A stretch of 41,164 nt of DNA from CAYOEZ01 sp964402955 (GTDB taxonomy: Bacteria > Chloroflexota > DTOL01 > DAOUCN01), in contig CAYOEZ010000014.1 in NCBI GenBank assembly GCA_964402955.1, positions 1-41,164 of the forward strand, read 5' to 3'. The translations under genes were made by a program, and so were the position numbers. Shown here one piece after another: positions 8,060 through 15,830 of the stretch. How positions within the stretch are numbered: position 1 is the stretch's first letter; each line of letters starts with the position of its first letter. The notes under the pieces were generated by a model. It saw only the letters and a program-made list of their open reading frames with translations, searched no databases and was not told the origin of the DNA.

Positions 8060-8653
8060 ATGGAGATCATCGCTGCCTTCGACGCGTGGTTGTTTCAGCA
8101 GATCAACGGCTTCGTGGGGACGTTTCCGCTGTTTGACCGCTTCATGTCGACGATGGTCAATGAGTATTTCATTACTGTTTCCCTGAGTCTGGTGGTGGTT
8201 GCCCTGTGGTTCACTGGCGGGTCGGCTGAGCGACGCCTGCCCAACCAGAAGGCAGTGTTTTATGCTATCCTGGCCCAGTTCGTGGCAAACGCGATTGTGA
8301 AGACGAACAACCTGCTCTATTTTCGGCCGCGCCCCTTTGCTGACTTGCCGGTTAACATGCTCTTCTATGAGCCGACAGACTCCTCGATGCCGAGCAACCC
8401 AACCGCAGTCGGCTTTGCATTTGCGACGGCGGTGTGGATGGTAAACAAGCGTGTGGGAGCGCTTTTCTATGGCCTGGCGACGCTTTTCGCCGTCTCGCGT
8501 GTGTACTGCGGAGTCCACTATCCACTTGACATCGTCGGTGGGGCAGTTGTGGGTAGTGTGGGGGCGGTTGTAGCTGTGGCGATTGGACGGCGCTACCTCA
8601 ACACTGCTCTTGAAAGGGCCATTCAACTGGCCCGGCGTTTCTACCTGGCATAA
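8060..8653 (+). CDS. PAP2-family membrane phosphatase with altered second motif
   Basis: Integral-membrane phosphatase family that includes undecaprenyl-pyrophosphate and phosphatidate phosphatases. The 197 residues hold about five membrane segments and the family motifs: K...FRPRPF (motif 1, about residues 90-102), SMPSNPTAVGFAFA (motif 2) and SRVYCGVHYPLD (motif 3, SRx5HxxxD). In motif 2 the usual PSxH histidine is proline (PSNP), so catalysis may be altered or lost. The ATG at 8060 was chosen over upstream starts because GGAGG lies 12-16 bases before it and the preceding gene ends at 8058. Its stop overlaps the next start (TAATG). Confidence 0.85.
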   Translation: MEIIAAFDAWLFQQINGFVGTFPLFDRFMSTMVNEYFITVSLSLVVVALWFTGGSAERRLPNQKAVFYAILAQFVANAIVKTNNLLYFRPRPFADLPVNMLFYEPTDSSMPSNPTAVGFAFATAVWMVNKRVGALFYGLATLFAVSRVYCGVHYPLDIVGGAVVGSVGAVVAVAIGRRYLNTALERAIQLARRFYLA

Positions 8654-9732
8654 TGGCACAAAGACAAGAAGAACGGCCTGGCTCGCTCTCCTCGCCACGC
8701 ACTCGCTCCGGACACAGGCGTGATGCGACGCTGCGGCGCGGGCAACAGCGTACGCCGTCGTCTGAGCAACCTGGCATGCCCTGGGGCCGGTTCCTGATCG
8801 TCCTGATTGTCATCGGCGCACTGGGCGCTGTCCTCTGGTTAGTCGTCTTCGCTGAGCCATCTCCAACCGCGCCTGGCGCGACGACGTCCCTCACATCCGT
8901 CCCTACTCCTGCCAGCCCCAGTTCTGCTGCACCGGCTGACGCACGCGAGCATCGCTGGCTGGGTCGTCCGTTGGACCGCACTGCTGTGCGCGACTTTGCC
9001 GACCGCACCTATCTCTACGGCGCCTCGAAGAACAATGCCTACCGCGTTCATCACGGCCTCGATATGGTGAACCCCACCGGCACACTGGTGCACGCCGCTG
9101 CGGCGGGCATGGTCGTCTTCGCCGGCAAAGACAGCGGCACGCGTTTCGGGCCATCGACCATCCCCAACTTCTATGGCAACATGGTCTTGATCAAGCTGAA
9201 GAGCCAGTACCGCAACCAGGATGTGTACTATCTGAACGGGCATCTGGACATAGTGCAAGTCACCGAGGGGCAGCAGGTGAACGAGGGGGATGTGCTGGGC
9301 AAGGTGGGCATGACCGGCACGGCTGACGGGCCGCACCTGCACTTTGAGGTGCGTGTGGGGGGGATGACCTACGCCAACAGCCGCAACCCTGCGCTGTGGT
9401 TGAGGACGCTGCCGGGAACGGGCGCTCTGGTGGGCAAGGTGACCGATGCAGCCGGCAAGCCAGTGGCGGGTGTGATCGTCTCTGTCTTCAAGGACATCAC
9501 CGTTTCAGATGTGCAGAAATACTGGGGCGAAACGTCTACCTATACGGTCGATCCGCTCGGTAAACTCAACCCGGATGATGATTGGGGCGAGAATATCGCC
9601 ATCACGGATCTGCCTGTTGGCCAATATGAGCTACGGGTAAACCTGGGCAGCCAGACGTATATGAGGCGAGTGACAGTCCGCGACGGCCAGACAACGTGGC
9701 TTACTGTGCAGGAGGGCAGCGCTCCCGAATAG
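8653..9732 (+). CDS. Membrane-anchored M23 peptidase with carboxypeptidase-regulatory-like domain
   Basis: Probable cell-wall endopeptidase (LytM/M23 family). A basic cytoplasmic N-terminus (1-45) precedes one membrane segment (about 48-67) and a Pro/Ser/Thr-rich linker. The M23 domain (about 115-255) has zinc-binding HHGLD (HxxxD), AAAAGMVVFAG, NGHLD and HLHFEV. Residues about 258-359 look like a CarboxypepD_reg-like beta-sandwich (GKVTDAAGKPVAGVIVSVF). Translation is coupled to PAP2 by the 1-base overlap at 8653. It belongs to the envelope unit with the PAP2 protein and the regulator. Confidence 0.88.
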   Translation: MAQRQEERPGSLSSPRTRSGHRRDATLRRGQQRTPSSEQPGMPWGRFLIVLIVIGALGAVLWLVVFAEPSPTAPGATTSLTSVPTPASPSSAAPADAREHRWLGRPLDRTAVRDFADRTYLYGASKNNAYRVHHGLDMVNPTGTLVHAAAAGMVVFAGKDSGTRFGPSTIPNFYGNMVLIKLKSQYRNQDVYYLNGHLDIVQVTEGQQVNEGDVLGKVGMTGTADGPHLHFEVRVGGMTYANSRNPALWLRTLPGTGALVGKVTDAAGKPVAGVIVSVFKDITVSDVQKYWGETSTYTVDPLGKLNPDDDWGENIAITDLPVGQYELRVNLGSQTYMRRVTVRDGQTTWLTVQEGSAPE

Positions 9733-9813
9733 GGCCACTCTGTCGCTCTGTGTTTTCTTGCAGCACTCTTGTCGTCCTTGTAGTCCCTTCGCCGTTGATA
9801 GAGGGAGGCTAGC

Positions 9814-11133
9814 ATGTCTATGAAGAGTGACGCCCCGCCGGCGAGCGCACGCGCCCATGATGTCGGCACGGTCATCGCTGCAGAAGAAATCCTGGCGGGA
9901 CGGAGCAAGAAGGGGCCGTTGGGGCGGCTGCTGCCCTTCATGGGGCCGGCTTTCATTGCTGCGATCGCCTACGTTGATCCGGGAAACTTCGCCACGAACA
10001 TCCAGGGCGGGGCGCAGTTCGGCTATACGCTGCTCTGGGTTATCGTGGGTTCCAACTTGATGGCCATGCTCATCCAGTCGCTCTCGGCCAAGCTTGGCAT
10101 TGCCTCGGGGCTGAACCTGGCTGAACAATGCCGCGAGCACTTCCCCCGACCGATTGTCATCATCATGTGGCTGCTCATGGAGCTGGTGGCAATTGCTACC
10201 GACCTGGCTGAGTTTCTGGGCGCTGCGCTCGGTTTCTACCTCCTCTTCGGCATTCCACTGTTGCCTGCTGGTCTCCTGACCGCTGCCGTCACATTTGTCA
10301 TTCTCGGACTGGAGCGTTACGGCTTTCGCCCGTTGGAGGCGGTGATCACCGCTTTCATCGGGGTGATTGCGGGCTGCTACCTCATCGAGGTGCTGCTGGG
10401 ACGTCCCGATTGGGGGCAGATCGCCTTTCACGCTGTCGCTCCGCAGTTCAGTGGTCCAGAAAGCGTCTTGCTGGCCAGTGGCATTCTCGGCGCAACAGTC
10501 ATGCCTCACGTCATCTTCCTCCATTCTGCGCTTACCCAGGGCAGAATCGTGACACGTGAGCCTGGCCAATTGCGGCGGCTCTATCGCTTCGAACGCGTTG
10601 ACATCGCGATTGCAATGGGCATCGCTGGTCTGGTCAACATGGCGATGCTTATCACAGCGGCGGCGGCGTTTCACACGGGCGGCTTCTCGAATGTGGGCTC
10701 GATCGAAGAAGCGTACCTGACGTTGCAGCCACTGCTGGGCCGGGCGGCGGGCGTCGTGTTTGCTCTTGCCCTCCTGGCATCCGGGCTTTCGTCGTCGAGT
10801 GTGGGCACGATGGCAGGGCAGGTCATCATGCAAGGATTCATTCGCCGCCACGTGCCGGCCTGGTTGCGCCGGCTGGTGACGATGACGCCGGCCCTGGTTG
10901 TGATTGCTATCGGTCTCGACCCGACGCGTACGCTGGTCCTCAGCCAGGTCATCCTGAGCTTCGGTTTGCCGTTTGCTGTCATTCCGCTGGTTTACTTCAC
11001 GTCGCAAGCCAAGATCATGGGCGTCCTGGTCAACCGGCGGGCGACGAATGTAGCGGCAACCGTGGTGACTGCTTTGATTGTTGCCCTCAACATTTATCTG
11101 CTCGTGCAGACTCTGCTCGGTGCAGGAGGCTAG
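9814..11133 (+). CDS. mntH: Nramp-family divalent metal (Mn2+/Fe2+) transporter
   Basis: Proton-coupled importer of Mn2+ and related ions in the cytoplasmic membrane. The 439-residue protein has about eleven membrane segments, the TM1 metal-binding motif DPGNF (YVDPGNFATN, about residue 55) and the TM6 motif VMPHVIFLHS. Both are diagnostic of Nramp. It has a hydrophilic N-terminus of about 45 residues. The start at 9814 follows GAGGGAGG. It lies one base before the UspA gene and shares an almost identical start region (GGAGGCTAGCATG), so the two are co-transcribed. Confidence 0.92.
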   Translation: MSMKSDAPPASARAHDVGTVIAAEEILAGRSKKGPLGRLLPFMGPAFIAAIAYVDPGNFATNIQGGAQFGYTLLWVIVGSNLMAMLIQSLSAKLGIASGLNLAEQCREHFPRPIVIIMWLLMELVAIATDLAEFLGAALGFYLLFGIPLLPAGLLTAAVTFVILGLERYGFRPLEAVITAFIGVIAGCYLIEVLLGRPDWGQIAFHAVAPQFSGPESVLLASGILGATVMPHVIFLHSALTQGRIVTREPGQLRRLYRFERVDIAIAMGIAGLVNMAMLITAAAAFHTGGFSNVGSIEEAYLTLQPLLGRAAGVVFALALLASGLSSSSVGTMAGQVIMQGFIRRHVPAWLRRLVTMTPALVVIAIGLDPTRTLVLSQVILSFGLPFAVIPLVYFTSQAKIMGVLVNRRATNVAATVVTALIVALNIYLLVQTLLGAGG

Positions 11134-11134
11134 C

Positions 11135-12052
11135 ATGTTCAAGCGACTGTTGGTTCCTCTGGATGGTTCGCGCCTCGCCGAAAGCATCTTGCCTCCGGCC
11201 CTGTACTTCGCCGGTCAGTTTGGCGCGACGATCGTTCTCTTTCATGTGATCGAAGCGAGCGCGCCGGCAGAGGTTCATGGTGAGCGGCATCTCACCGCCG
11301 ACAACGAAGCGCGCGCGTATCTTGCCGGCCTGGTTGAGCGCGTGGCCCGGCCTGACCTCCACATCGAATTCGACGTGCATCCGGCGCGAGAAGCTGACGT
11401 TGCGCGCAGCATCACCGAGCACACGCGGGAATTGCAGGCCGATCTCGTCATGCTCAGCGCGCATGGCAGCGGTGGTTTGCGCGATGTGCTGGTGGGCAGC
11501 ATCGCGCAGCAGGTGATCCAGCGGGGCACAGCGCCGGTGTTCCTGATGCGGCCGCCGGAAGATGGCGGAGGCGCGGCCTTCTCGTGCAAGAGCATCTTGC
11601 TGCCGCTCGACGGCTCGCCGGTGCACGAGCCTGGCATGGTGGTGGCCGTGGAGATCGCCCGTGCCTGCGACGCCAGTCTGCACTTGTTCACGGTGGTGCC
11701 GACGGCGGCCACTCTGTCGCCGGAACGCTCTGCAACGCGCGTGCTGCTGCCGTCGACGATGGCAGCGGTGCTTGATCTGGCCCAGCGCGGCGCGGTCGAG
11801 TACTTGCAGAAGACGATGAAGAGGCTGGTGGCCGATGGCCTGCAGGTGAGCGCTGAGGTGGTACGGGGCGACAGCGCGCAATGTATCCTCGATGAGACAA
11901 GCACACTGCGCCCCGATCTGGTGGTGTTGGCGACGCACGGACGCACCAACCTGGCATCGTTCTGGACAGGCGGCGTGACGCCGAAGATTCTGTCGCAGTC
12001 GACCGCTCCAGTGCTGCTCGTCCGTGTCGTGGGTGAGGAAGCTCCGCGGTGA
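11135..12052 (+). CDS. Tandem universal stress protein (UspA) domains
   Basis: A 305-residue cytoplasmic protein with two UspA folds (about 1-148 and 152-305). Domain 1 begins FKRLLVPLDGS and ends SAHGSGGLRDVLVGSIAQQVI, the ATP-binding GxxG...GS pattern. Domain 2 begins KSILLPLDGSPVHE and ends ATHGRTNLASFWTGGVTPKIL, where the glycine pattern is less regular. The ATG at 11135 is preceded by AGGAGG; longer frames upstream overlap mntH. The stop overlaps the next gene (GTGA). Coupling to an Nramp transporter suggests a role in metal or oxidative stress, which is an inference. Confidence 0.9.
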   Translation: MFKRLLVPLDGSRLAESILPPALYFAGQFGATIVLFHVIEASAPAEVHGERHLTADNEARAYLAGLVERVARPDLHIEFDVHPAREADVARSITEHTRELQADLVMLSAHGSGGLRDVLVGSIAQQVIQRGTAPVFLMRPPEDGGGAAFSCKSILLPLDGSPVHEPGMVVAVEIARACDASLHLFTVVPTAATLSPERSATRVLLPSTMAAVLDLAQRGAVEYLQKTMKRLVADGLQVSAEVVRGDSAQCILDETSTLRPDLVVLATHGRTNLASFWTGGVTPKILSQSTAPVLLVRVVGEEAPR

Positions 12053-12441
12053 GATTCTTGAGCGAACGCAACCCTGAGTTGGGCAACGCCCTGCTCATTG
12101 CCTTTACGGGAGGCGGAGTCGTCCTGGGCCTGGCCTTCGGGCTTGTGCTGGGTGCAAGCATGGCGGGCCTGGTGGGGGCGCTGAGCGCGGCAGTTCTCGG
12201 CGCGCTCCTTGGCGCGCTCCTCGGCCTGGTGCTGGGTTTCATTGTTCTCTTTGCAGTGCTGACGCTGCCCCTCGTGTTGGCCGCTGCCTGTTTGTGTGCT
12301 GTGCTGGGAGGGGTGATGGGGGCGGTGGTCGGTGGGCTGGCCGGCTGGAGCGGGCTGGCGGCGGGGCTCAAGGTTGGGCTGGTTGTGGGCGGGCTGGGGG
12401 GCGCGGCGCTGGGCATGGCTATTGTCTTCCACACGTCATAG
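12049..12441 (+). CDS. Glycine-rich multi-pass membrane protein
   Basis: A 130-residue protein that is almost entirely hydrophobic after the first 12 residues, with about four membrane segments rich in GxxxG and small residues (GALLGALLGLVLG, GGVMGAVVGGLAG, GGLGGAALGMA). Such glycine-zipper helices pack closely. No enzyme family was recognised. The GTG start at 12049 overlaps the UspA stop by four bases, indicating translational coupling. It could be a membrane accessory of the Nramp/UspA operon. Confidence 0.75.
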   Translation: MRFLSERNPELGNALLIAFTGGGVVLGLAFGLVLGASMAGLVGALSAAVLGALLGALLGLVLGFIVLFAVLTLPLVLAAACLCAVLGGVMGAVVGGLAGWSGLAAGLKVGLVVGGLGGAALGMAIVFHTS

Positions 12442-12474
12442 TCGATTTCTCAGATTGTCATCGATGAAAACTTT

Positions 12475-12534
12475 GTGGGATATGTGTGGGATATATGGGA
12501 TAAAGTGGGAAAACTCGTGGGATAATGTGGGATA
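12475..12534 (+). repeat. Six helically phased GTGGGATA-type boxes upstream of trxB
   Basis: GTGGGATA occurs at 12475, 12486, 12517 and 12527, with one-base variants ATGGGATA at 12495 and GTGGGAAA at 12505. Start-to-start steps are 11, 9, 10, 12 and 10 bp, averaging 10.4 bp, about one turn of B-DNA. The last box ends 10 bp before the -35 of the trxB promoter. All boxes are in the same orientation, which fits a cooperative array on one DNA face or intrinsic curvature. No regulator for this motif is known to me. Confidence 0.7.
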
Positions 12535-12544
12535 GATAGTCACA

Positions 12545-12573
12545 TTGACGCCGCTCTCTGTTACGTGTATAAT
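12545..12573 (+). promoter_or_regulatory. Near-consensus sigma70 promoter of trxB
   Basis: TTGACG (12545-12550), exactly 17 bp, TATAAT (12568-12573). This is one of the strongest promoters in the window. The expected start near 12580 gives a leader of about 20 nt, with GGGGG 4 bases before the ATG at 12600. Confidence 0.8.
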
Positions 12574-12599
12574 CCGAGGTACGGTACGAAGGGGGATTC

Positions 12600-13526
12600 A
12601 TGATCTACGATCTGATCATCATCGGCGGCGGCCCGGCCGGGCTGGCTGCCGCGATCTATGCTGCTCGGGCGCGACTGTCGACAGCCATCCTGGAGCGGGC
12701 CGTCCCTGGCGGCCAGATTGCTCTGACCAGTGTGGTAGAGAACTATCCTGGCATGGAGAGCATCTCGGGCATTGGGCTGGCTGAGGCCATGCAAAAGCAC
12801 GCCGAGAAATCGGGCGCAACGGTCGAGTTCTTTACGGTGGACCGTGTCGATTTCTCAGGCAAGGTCAAGCTTGTTTATAACGATTGCGGAACTGAGATGG
12901 CGAGCAAAGCTGTCATCATCGCCACGGGCGCCGATCACGCCAAACTGGGAGTTGCGGGGGAAGAAGAGCTTGCAGGCAGAGGGGTCTCCTATTGCGCTGT
13001 CTGCGACGGATCGTTTTTCCGCGGCAAGGAAGTCGCAGTCATTGGCGGCGGCGACTCGGCGATTGACGAAGGTCTCTACTTGACACGTACGTGCAGCAAA
13101 GTGACCGTCATTCACCGGCGCGGCCAACTGCGCGCTGAGAAGGTCTTGCAGGAGCGAGCCTTTGCCAATCCCAGGATGGCGTTTGTGTGGGATTCGGTGG
13201 TGGAGCGGTTCAACGGTACGGAGGAGCTGACGTCGCTGAGCTTGCGCAATGTGAAGACCGATGAGCGATCTGACTTTCCGGCCCAGGGCGTATTCGTCTA
13301 TGTGGGGCTCAATCCGAACACCGCTTTCCTGAAGGGCGCCGTGCGCATGGACGAGCGCGGCTACATCGTTACGAATGACAAGATGGAAACGAACATGCCG
13401 GGCGTGTACGCGGTTGGCGACATCCGCCCCGATACACTGCGCCAAGTCGTGACGGCTGCCTCCGACGGCGCGATCGCGGCACTTCAGGCGGAGAAGTATG
13501 TTGGAACAGCCTGGGGAGATGTTTAG
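12600..13526 (+). CDS. trxB: Thioredoxin reductase
   Basis: FAD/NADPH flavoenzyme that reduces thioredoxin. FAD-binding IIGGGPAGLAAA is at the N-terminus, the redox-active CAVC is at 132-135, the NADPH-binding motif is VIGGGDSAIDEGLYL, and the C-terminal FAD motif is YAVGDIRPDTLRQVVTAASDG. Length 308 aa matches low-molecular-weight bacterial TrxR. The motif HRRGQLRA suggests the usual NADPH preference. It stands behind its own promoter and the phased boxes. The epimerase gene follows after 23 bp and may be read through. Confidence 0.95.
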   Translation: MIYDLIIIGGGPAGLAAAIYAARARLSTAILERAVPGGQIALTSVVENYPGMESISGIGLAEAMQKHAEKSGATVEFFTVDRVDFSGKVKLVYNDCGTEMASKAVIIATGADHAKLGVAGEEELAGRGVSYCAVCDGSFFRGKEVAVIGGGDSAIDEGLYLTRTCSKVTVIHRRGQLRAEKVLQERAFANPRMAFVWDSVVERFNGTEELTSLSLRNVKTDERSDFPAQGVFVYVGLNPNTAFLKGAVRMDERGYIVTNDKMETNMPGVYAVGDIRPDTLRQVVTAASDGAIAALQAEKYVGTAWGDV

Positions 13527-13549
13527 TCAGGACAATTCTATGGGGAGAT

Positions 13550-14479
13550 ATGGCGCAGATGAAGATCCTTGTGACGGGCGGGGCAGGGTTCATCGGGTCG
13601 CACATTGTGGACGCGTTCGTCAATGCCGGCCACCAGGTCGTGGTGGTTGATGATCTGTCGACCGGCCGGCGGGAGAACCTCAATCCCAGGGCGACCCTTT
13701 ACCAGGTTGATATTCGTTCGGTAGATTTGGAGCAGGTGTTTGCCAAGGAGAAGCCGGACGTCGTGTCGCATCAGGCGGCCAAGGCCAACGTGCGTGAGTC
13801 CATGCAGAAGCCGATTCTGTACGCCGATGTCAATGTGCTGGGCTCGCTCAATCTGCTCGAGAACTGCCGCAAATATGGCGTGAAAAAGGTGATCTATGCC
13901 GGAACGGGCGGCGCGACCTACGGTGAGCCGCAGTATCTGCCCGTTGATGAGAACCACCCGGTCAATCCACTCGATCCATATGGGGCCAGCAAGCACCATG
14001 TCGAACACTATCTGCATCTCTACTGGCTCAACTACAAGATGCCATACACGGTGCTGCGCTATCCCAATGTCTACGGGCCGCGCCAGGACCCGCTGGGCGA
14101 AGCCGGCGTTGTGGCGATATTTGCCGGTAAGATGCTCAATGGAGAGGAGTGCGTCATCTTTGGCAGCGGCGAGCAGGAACGCGATTTCGTCTATGTGGGC
14201 GACATTGCCCGCGCCAACGTGCTGGCCTACGACAAAGGCAACAACACGATCTACAACATCGGTTCGGGCATCGGCGACAACATCAATACGATCGCCGAGG
14301 AACTGAAGAAGGCGACAGGCTACACGCAGGCCATTGTGCACGGCCCGGCCAAGCTGGGCGAAGTGTGGAAGATCTACCTGAAGGCAGACAAGGCCAACAA
14401 AGAGCTGGGTTGGTATCCCACCGTCAGCCTGAGCGAGGGCTTGCGCCGTACCGTTGATTGGTTCCTGCACAACACCTAG
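13550..14479 (+). CDS. NAD-dependent nucleotide-sugar epimerase/dehydratase (GalE-like)
   Basis: Extended SDR enzyme acting on a UDP- or dTDP-sugar, probably a UDP-glucose 4-epimerase-type reaction. The Rossmann motif is TGGAGFIGS, the catalytic region is AGTGGATYG, and the Y-x3-K is YGASK (Tyr144). RYPNVYGPRQ and FVYVGDIA are typical of the family. Length 309 aa. The ATG at 13550 lies only two bases after GGGGAG; the ATG at 13559 (MKILVTGG) has better spacing and matches the usual start, so the first three residues are doubtful. The exact sugar substrate cannot be read from the sequence. Confidence 0.88.
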   Translation: MAQMKILVTGGAGFIGSHIVDAFVNAGHQVVVVDDLSTGRRENLNPRATLYQVDIRSVDLEQVFAKEKPDVVSHQAAKANVRESMQKPILYADVNVLGSLNLLENCRKYGVKKVIYAGTGGATYGEPQYLPVDENHPVNPLDPYGASKHHVEHYLHLYWLNYKMPYTVLRYPNVYGPRQDPLGEAGVVAIFAGKMLNGEECVIFGSGEQERDFVYVGDIARANVLAYDKGNNTIYNIGSGIGDNINTIAEELKKATGYTQAIVHGPAKLGEVWKIYLKADKANKELGWYPTVSLSEGLRRTVDWFLHNT

Positions 14480-14840
14480 TACTACTGCCGCACATTGGCC
14501 AACTGTCATGTGTCCACTGTAAAAAGGTCGTGTTCGCCCAACCGTCATTGCGAGAATCCCATACCGCCCCTTTGGCGGTATGCCTGACGGCAGAAACTGT
14601 CTCTGCGAGGAGCGCTCCTCAGCGACGAAGCAGTCTCCCCCGCCGCGTGCAAAGGAGATTGCTTCGCAAAGGACGCTCGCAATGACAGTGGGGAGTTTCT
14701 GAGTAGGAGCGCACTTTGCGACGAAGCAATCTCATTTCCGCTCGAAACGGGGGAGATTGCTTCGCTCCGCTCGCAATGACGGGCCCGACCATACCTTTTT
14801 GCAGTAGCCACATGACAAGTGCGGTAGTGGCACTAGCGCT
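14480..14840. repeat. Intergenic block of CATTGCGAG / CGAAGCAATCTC repeats
   Basis: No gene was recognised here. CGTCATTGCGAG (14543-14554) is matched in inverse by CTCGCAATGAC at 14676-14686 and CTCGCAATGACG at 14770-14781, with GACGAAGCARTCTC and GGAGATTGCTTCG between. An 8-bp perfect hairpin ATACCGCC/GGCGGTAT (14561-14581) lies near the left end and may help terminate the epimerase transcript. This repeat class is widespread in bacterial genomes and is often mis-called as small proteins. Confidence 0.75.
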
Positions 14841-14846
14841 GCACGC

Positions 14847-14873
14847 GAAACCTTGGTGCCATCTGTCCGTATA
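14847..14873 (+). promoter_or_regulatory. ECF (sigmaW-like) promoter of pspA
   Basis: GAAACCTT begins at 14847 and CGTATA at 14868. From GAAAC to CGTA is exactly 16 bases, the spacing of the B. subtilis sigmaW consensus (TGAAAC-N16-CGTA), whose regulon includes a pspA homologue. No sigma70-type pair with correct spacing was found here. The expected start is near 14880, leaving a leader of about 48 nt. Confidence 0.55.
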
Positions 14874-14927
14874 GAAGTATGGAAACGGCTCGCATTGGGC
14901 CGCCACTAGATGAAGGAGAGGGAGACA

Positions 14928-15623
14928 ATGGGTATCGCTAAGGAGTTTGTTGATACGCTGCAGGCCAAGGTCCTGGCTGTTGTGCGCAGCTTGCAGGACC
15001 CCAATCAGCAGGTTGAGCTTGCCATCAAGCAGCTCCAGGATCTGTTGAAAGACTCGGTGACCAAGGCTGCCGAAGTTGCAGGCCAGGCCGGCCTCATTCG
15101 CGACAAGGCGTCCTGGGAGCAGAAAAACGCCGACAATTTCGCTCACTCGTCGGTCCTCGCAGTGGCGAAGGCGAGCACTGAGCGAAGCGCCGGCGACGAG
15201 AAGGAAGCCTCTGAGTATGAGGATGCGGCCCGCCAGGCGATCCAGATGAAACTGCAGCACCAGGACCTCGCCGACCAGTACAAGCAGCAGGCTGACATGC
15301 TCGATGATCAGGTCCTCAAGCTGCGCGAGGAGATCAGCAAGCTGCGACTGCTGATTGTGCAGTTGCAGGCCCGCAAGTCGGCTGTGGCAGCCAAGCAGGC
15401 GACGACGGCCGCGATTCAGAAGATCGGCCAGGTCGCTCAGGGCGCTTCTGATCTGGACGATGTCCTCAACATGTTCGAGCGTATGGAGGACAAGGCGACG
15501 CTGCAGCTCAAGACGGCCCAGGCCAAGGTTGAGATGGCCAAGGATCCGGTCGCTGAGAAGCTGGCCAAGCTGACCTACGATTCGCGCGTCGAAGAAGAAA
15601 TGAAGAGGCTGCAGGGCAACTAG
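14928..15623 (+). CDS. pspA: PspA/IM30 family membrane-stress protein
   Basis: Peripheral membrane protein of the PspA/Vipp1 (ESCRT-III-like) family that protects or remodels the cytoplasmic membrane. The 231 residues are almost wholly helical coiled coil, with the conserved N-terminus (ANKFVDTLQAKV-like, here AKEFVDTLQAKV), DPNQQVELAIKQLQD and a heptad-rich middle (about 25-215). The ATG at 14928 has GGAGAGGGAG upstream; a start 18 bases earlier lacks this. It is the first gene of a cluster with two solute-binding proteins, a VWA domain and a coiled-coil membrane protein, and has an ECF-type promoter. Confidence 0.88.
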   Translation: MGIAKEFVDTLQAKVLAVVRSLQDPNQQVELAIKQLQDLLKDSVTKAAEVAGQAGLIRDKASWEQKNADNFAHSSVLAVAKASTERSAGDEKEASEYEDAARQAIQMKLQHQDLADQYKQQADMLDDQVLKLREEISKLRLLIVQLQARKSAVAAKQATTAAIQKIGQVAQGASDLDDVLNMFERMEDKATLQLKTAQAKVEMAKDPVAEKLAKLTYDSRVEEEMKRLQGN

Positions 15624-15650
15624 CATCCCTCGCTCGTGTCTGGTACGGTC

Positions 15651-15718
15651 GAGGGCGCACGGCGCTCGTGGTCTGGGCGCCCTCAACTGTGCCGCCATTG
15701 CGCTGCGACGGCGGCACA
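15651..15718 (+). terminator. Two consecutive GC hairpins after pspA
   Basis: Hairpin A pairs GAGGGCGC (15651-15658) with GCGCCCTC (15677-15684). Hairpin B pairs TGTGCCGCC (15688-15696) with GGCGGCACA (15710-15718). Both stems are perfect. No T tract follows. They may stabilise the pspA message or attenuate read-through to the next gene. Confidence 0.4.
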
Positions 15719-15830
15719 CAGTGTCTGCCTGATCCGAGCGACGACGCTGTGACTTGGCCGGGATAGTGCGTTGCGCGATATTAACGGGTGATCTGAATGG
15801 TCGCCCCCAGCGCCAAAAAATGGTGTCAGC

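Noticed and set aside
9631..11187. A 518-codon open frame antisense to mntH
   Set aside because: The protein is rich in R, H, Q, D, as expected from a GC-rich antisense frame, and the plus strand encodes a clear Nramp transporter.
12475..12534. DnaA-box cluster (origin) upstream of trxB
   Set aside because: DnaA boxes are TTATNCACA; these read TATCCCAC on the opposite strand and differ in the core. No dnaA or dnaN nearby.
14545..14811. A small minus-strand frame of the CERSEAIS type
   Set aside because: It is a translation of the CATTGCGAG/CGAAGCAATC repeat, a known source of false proteins.
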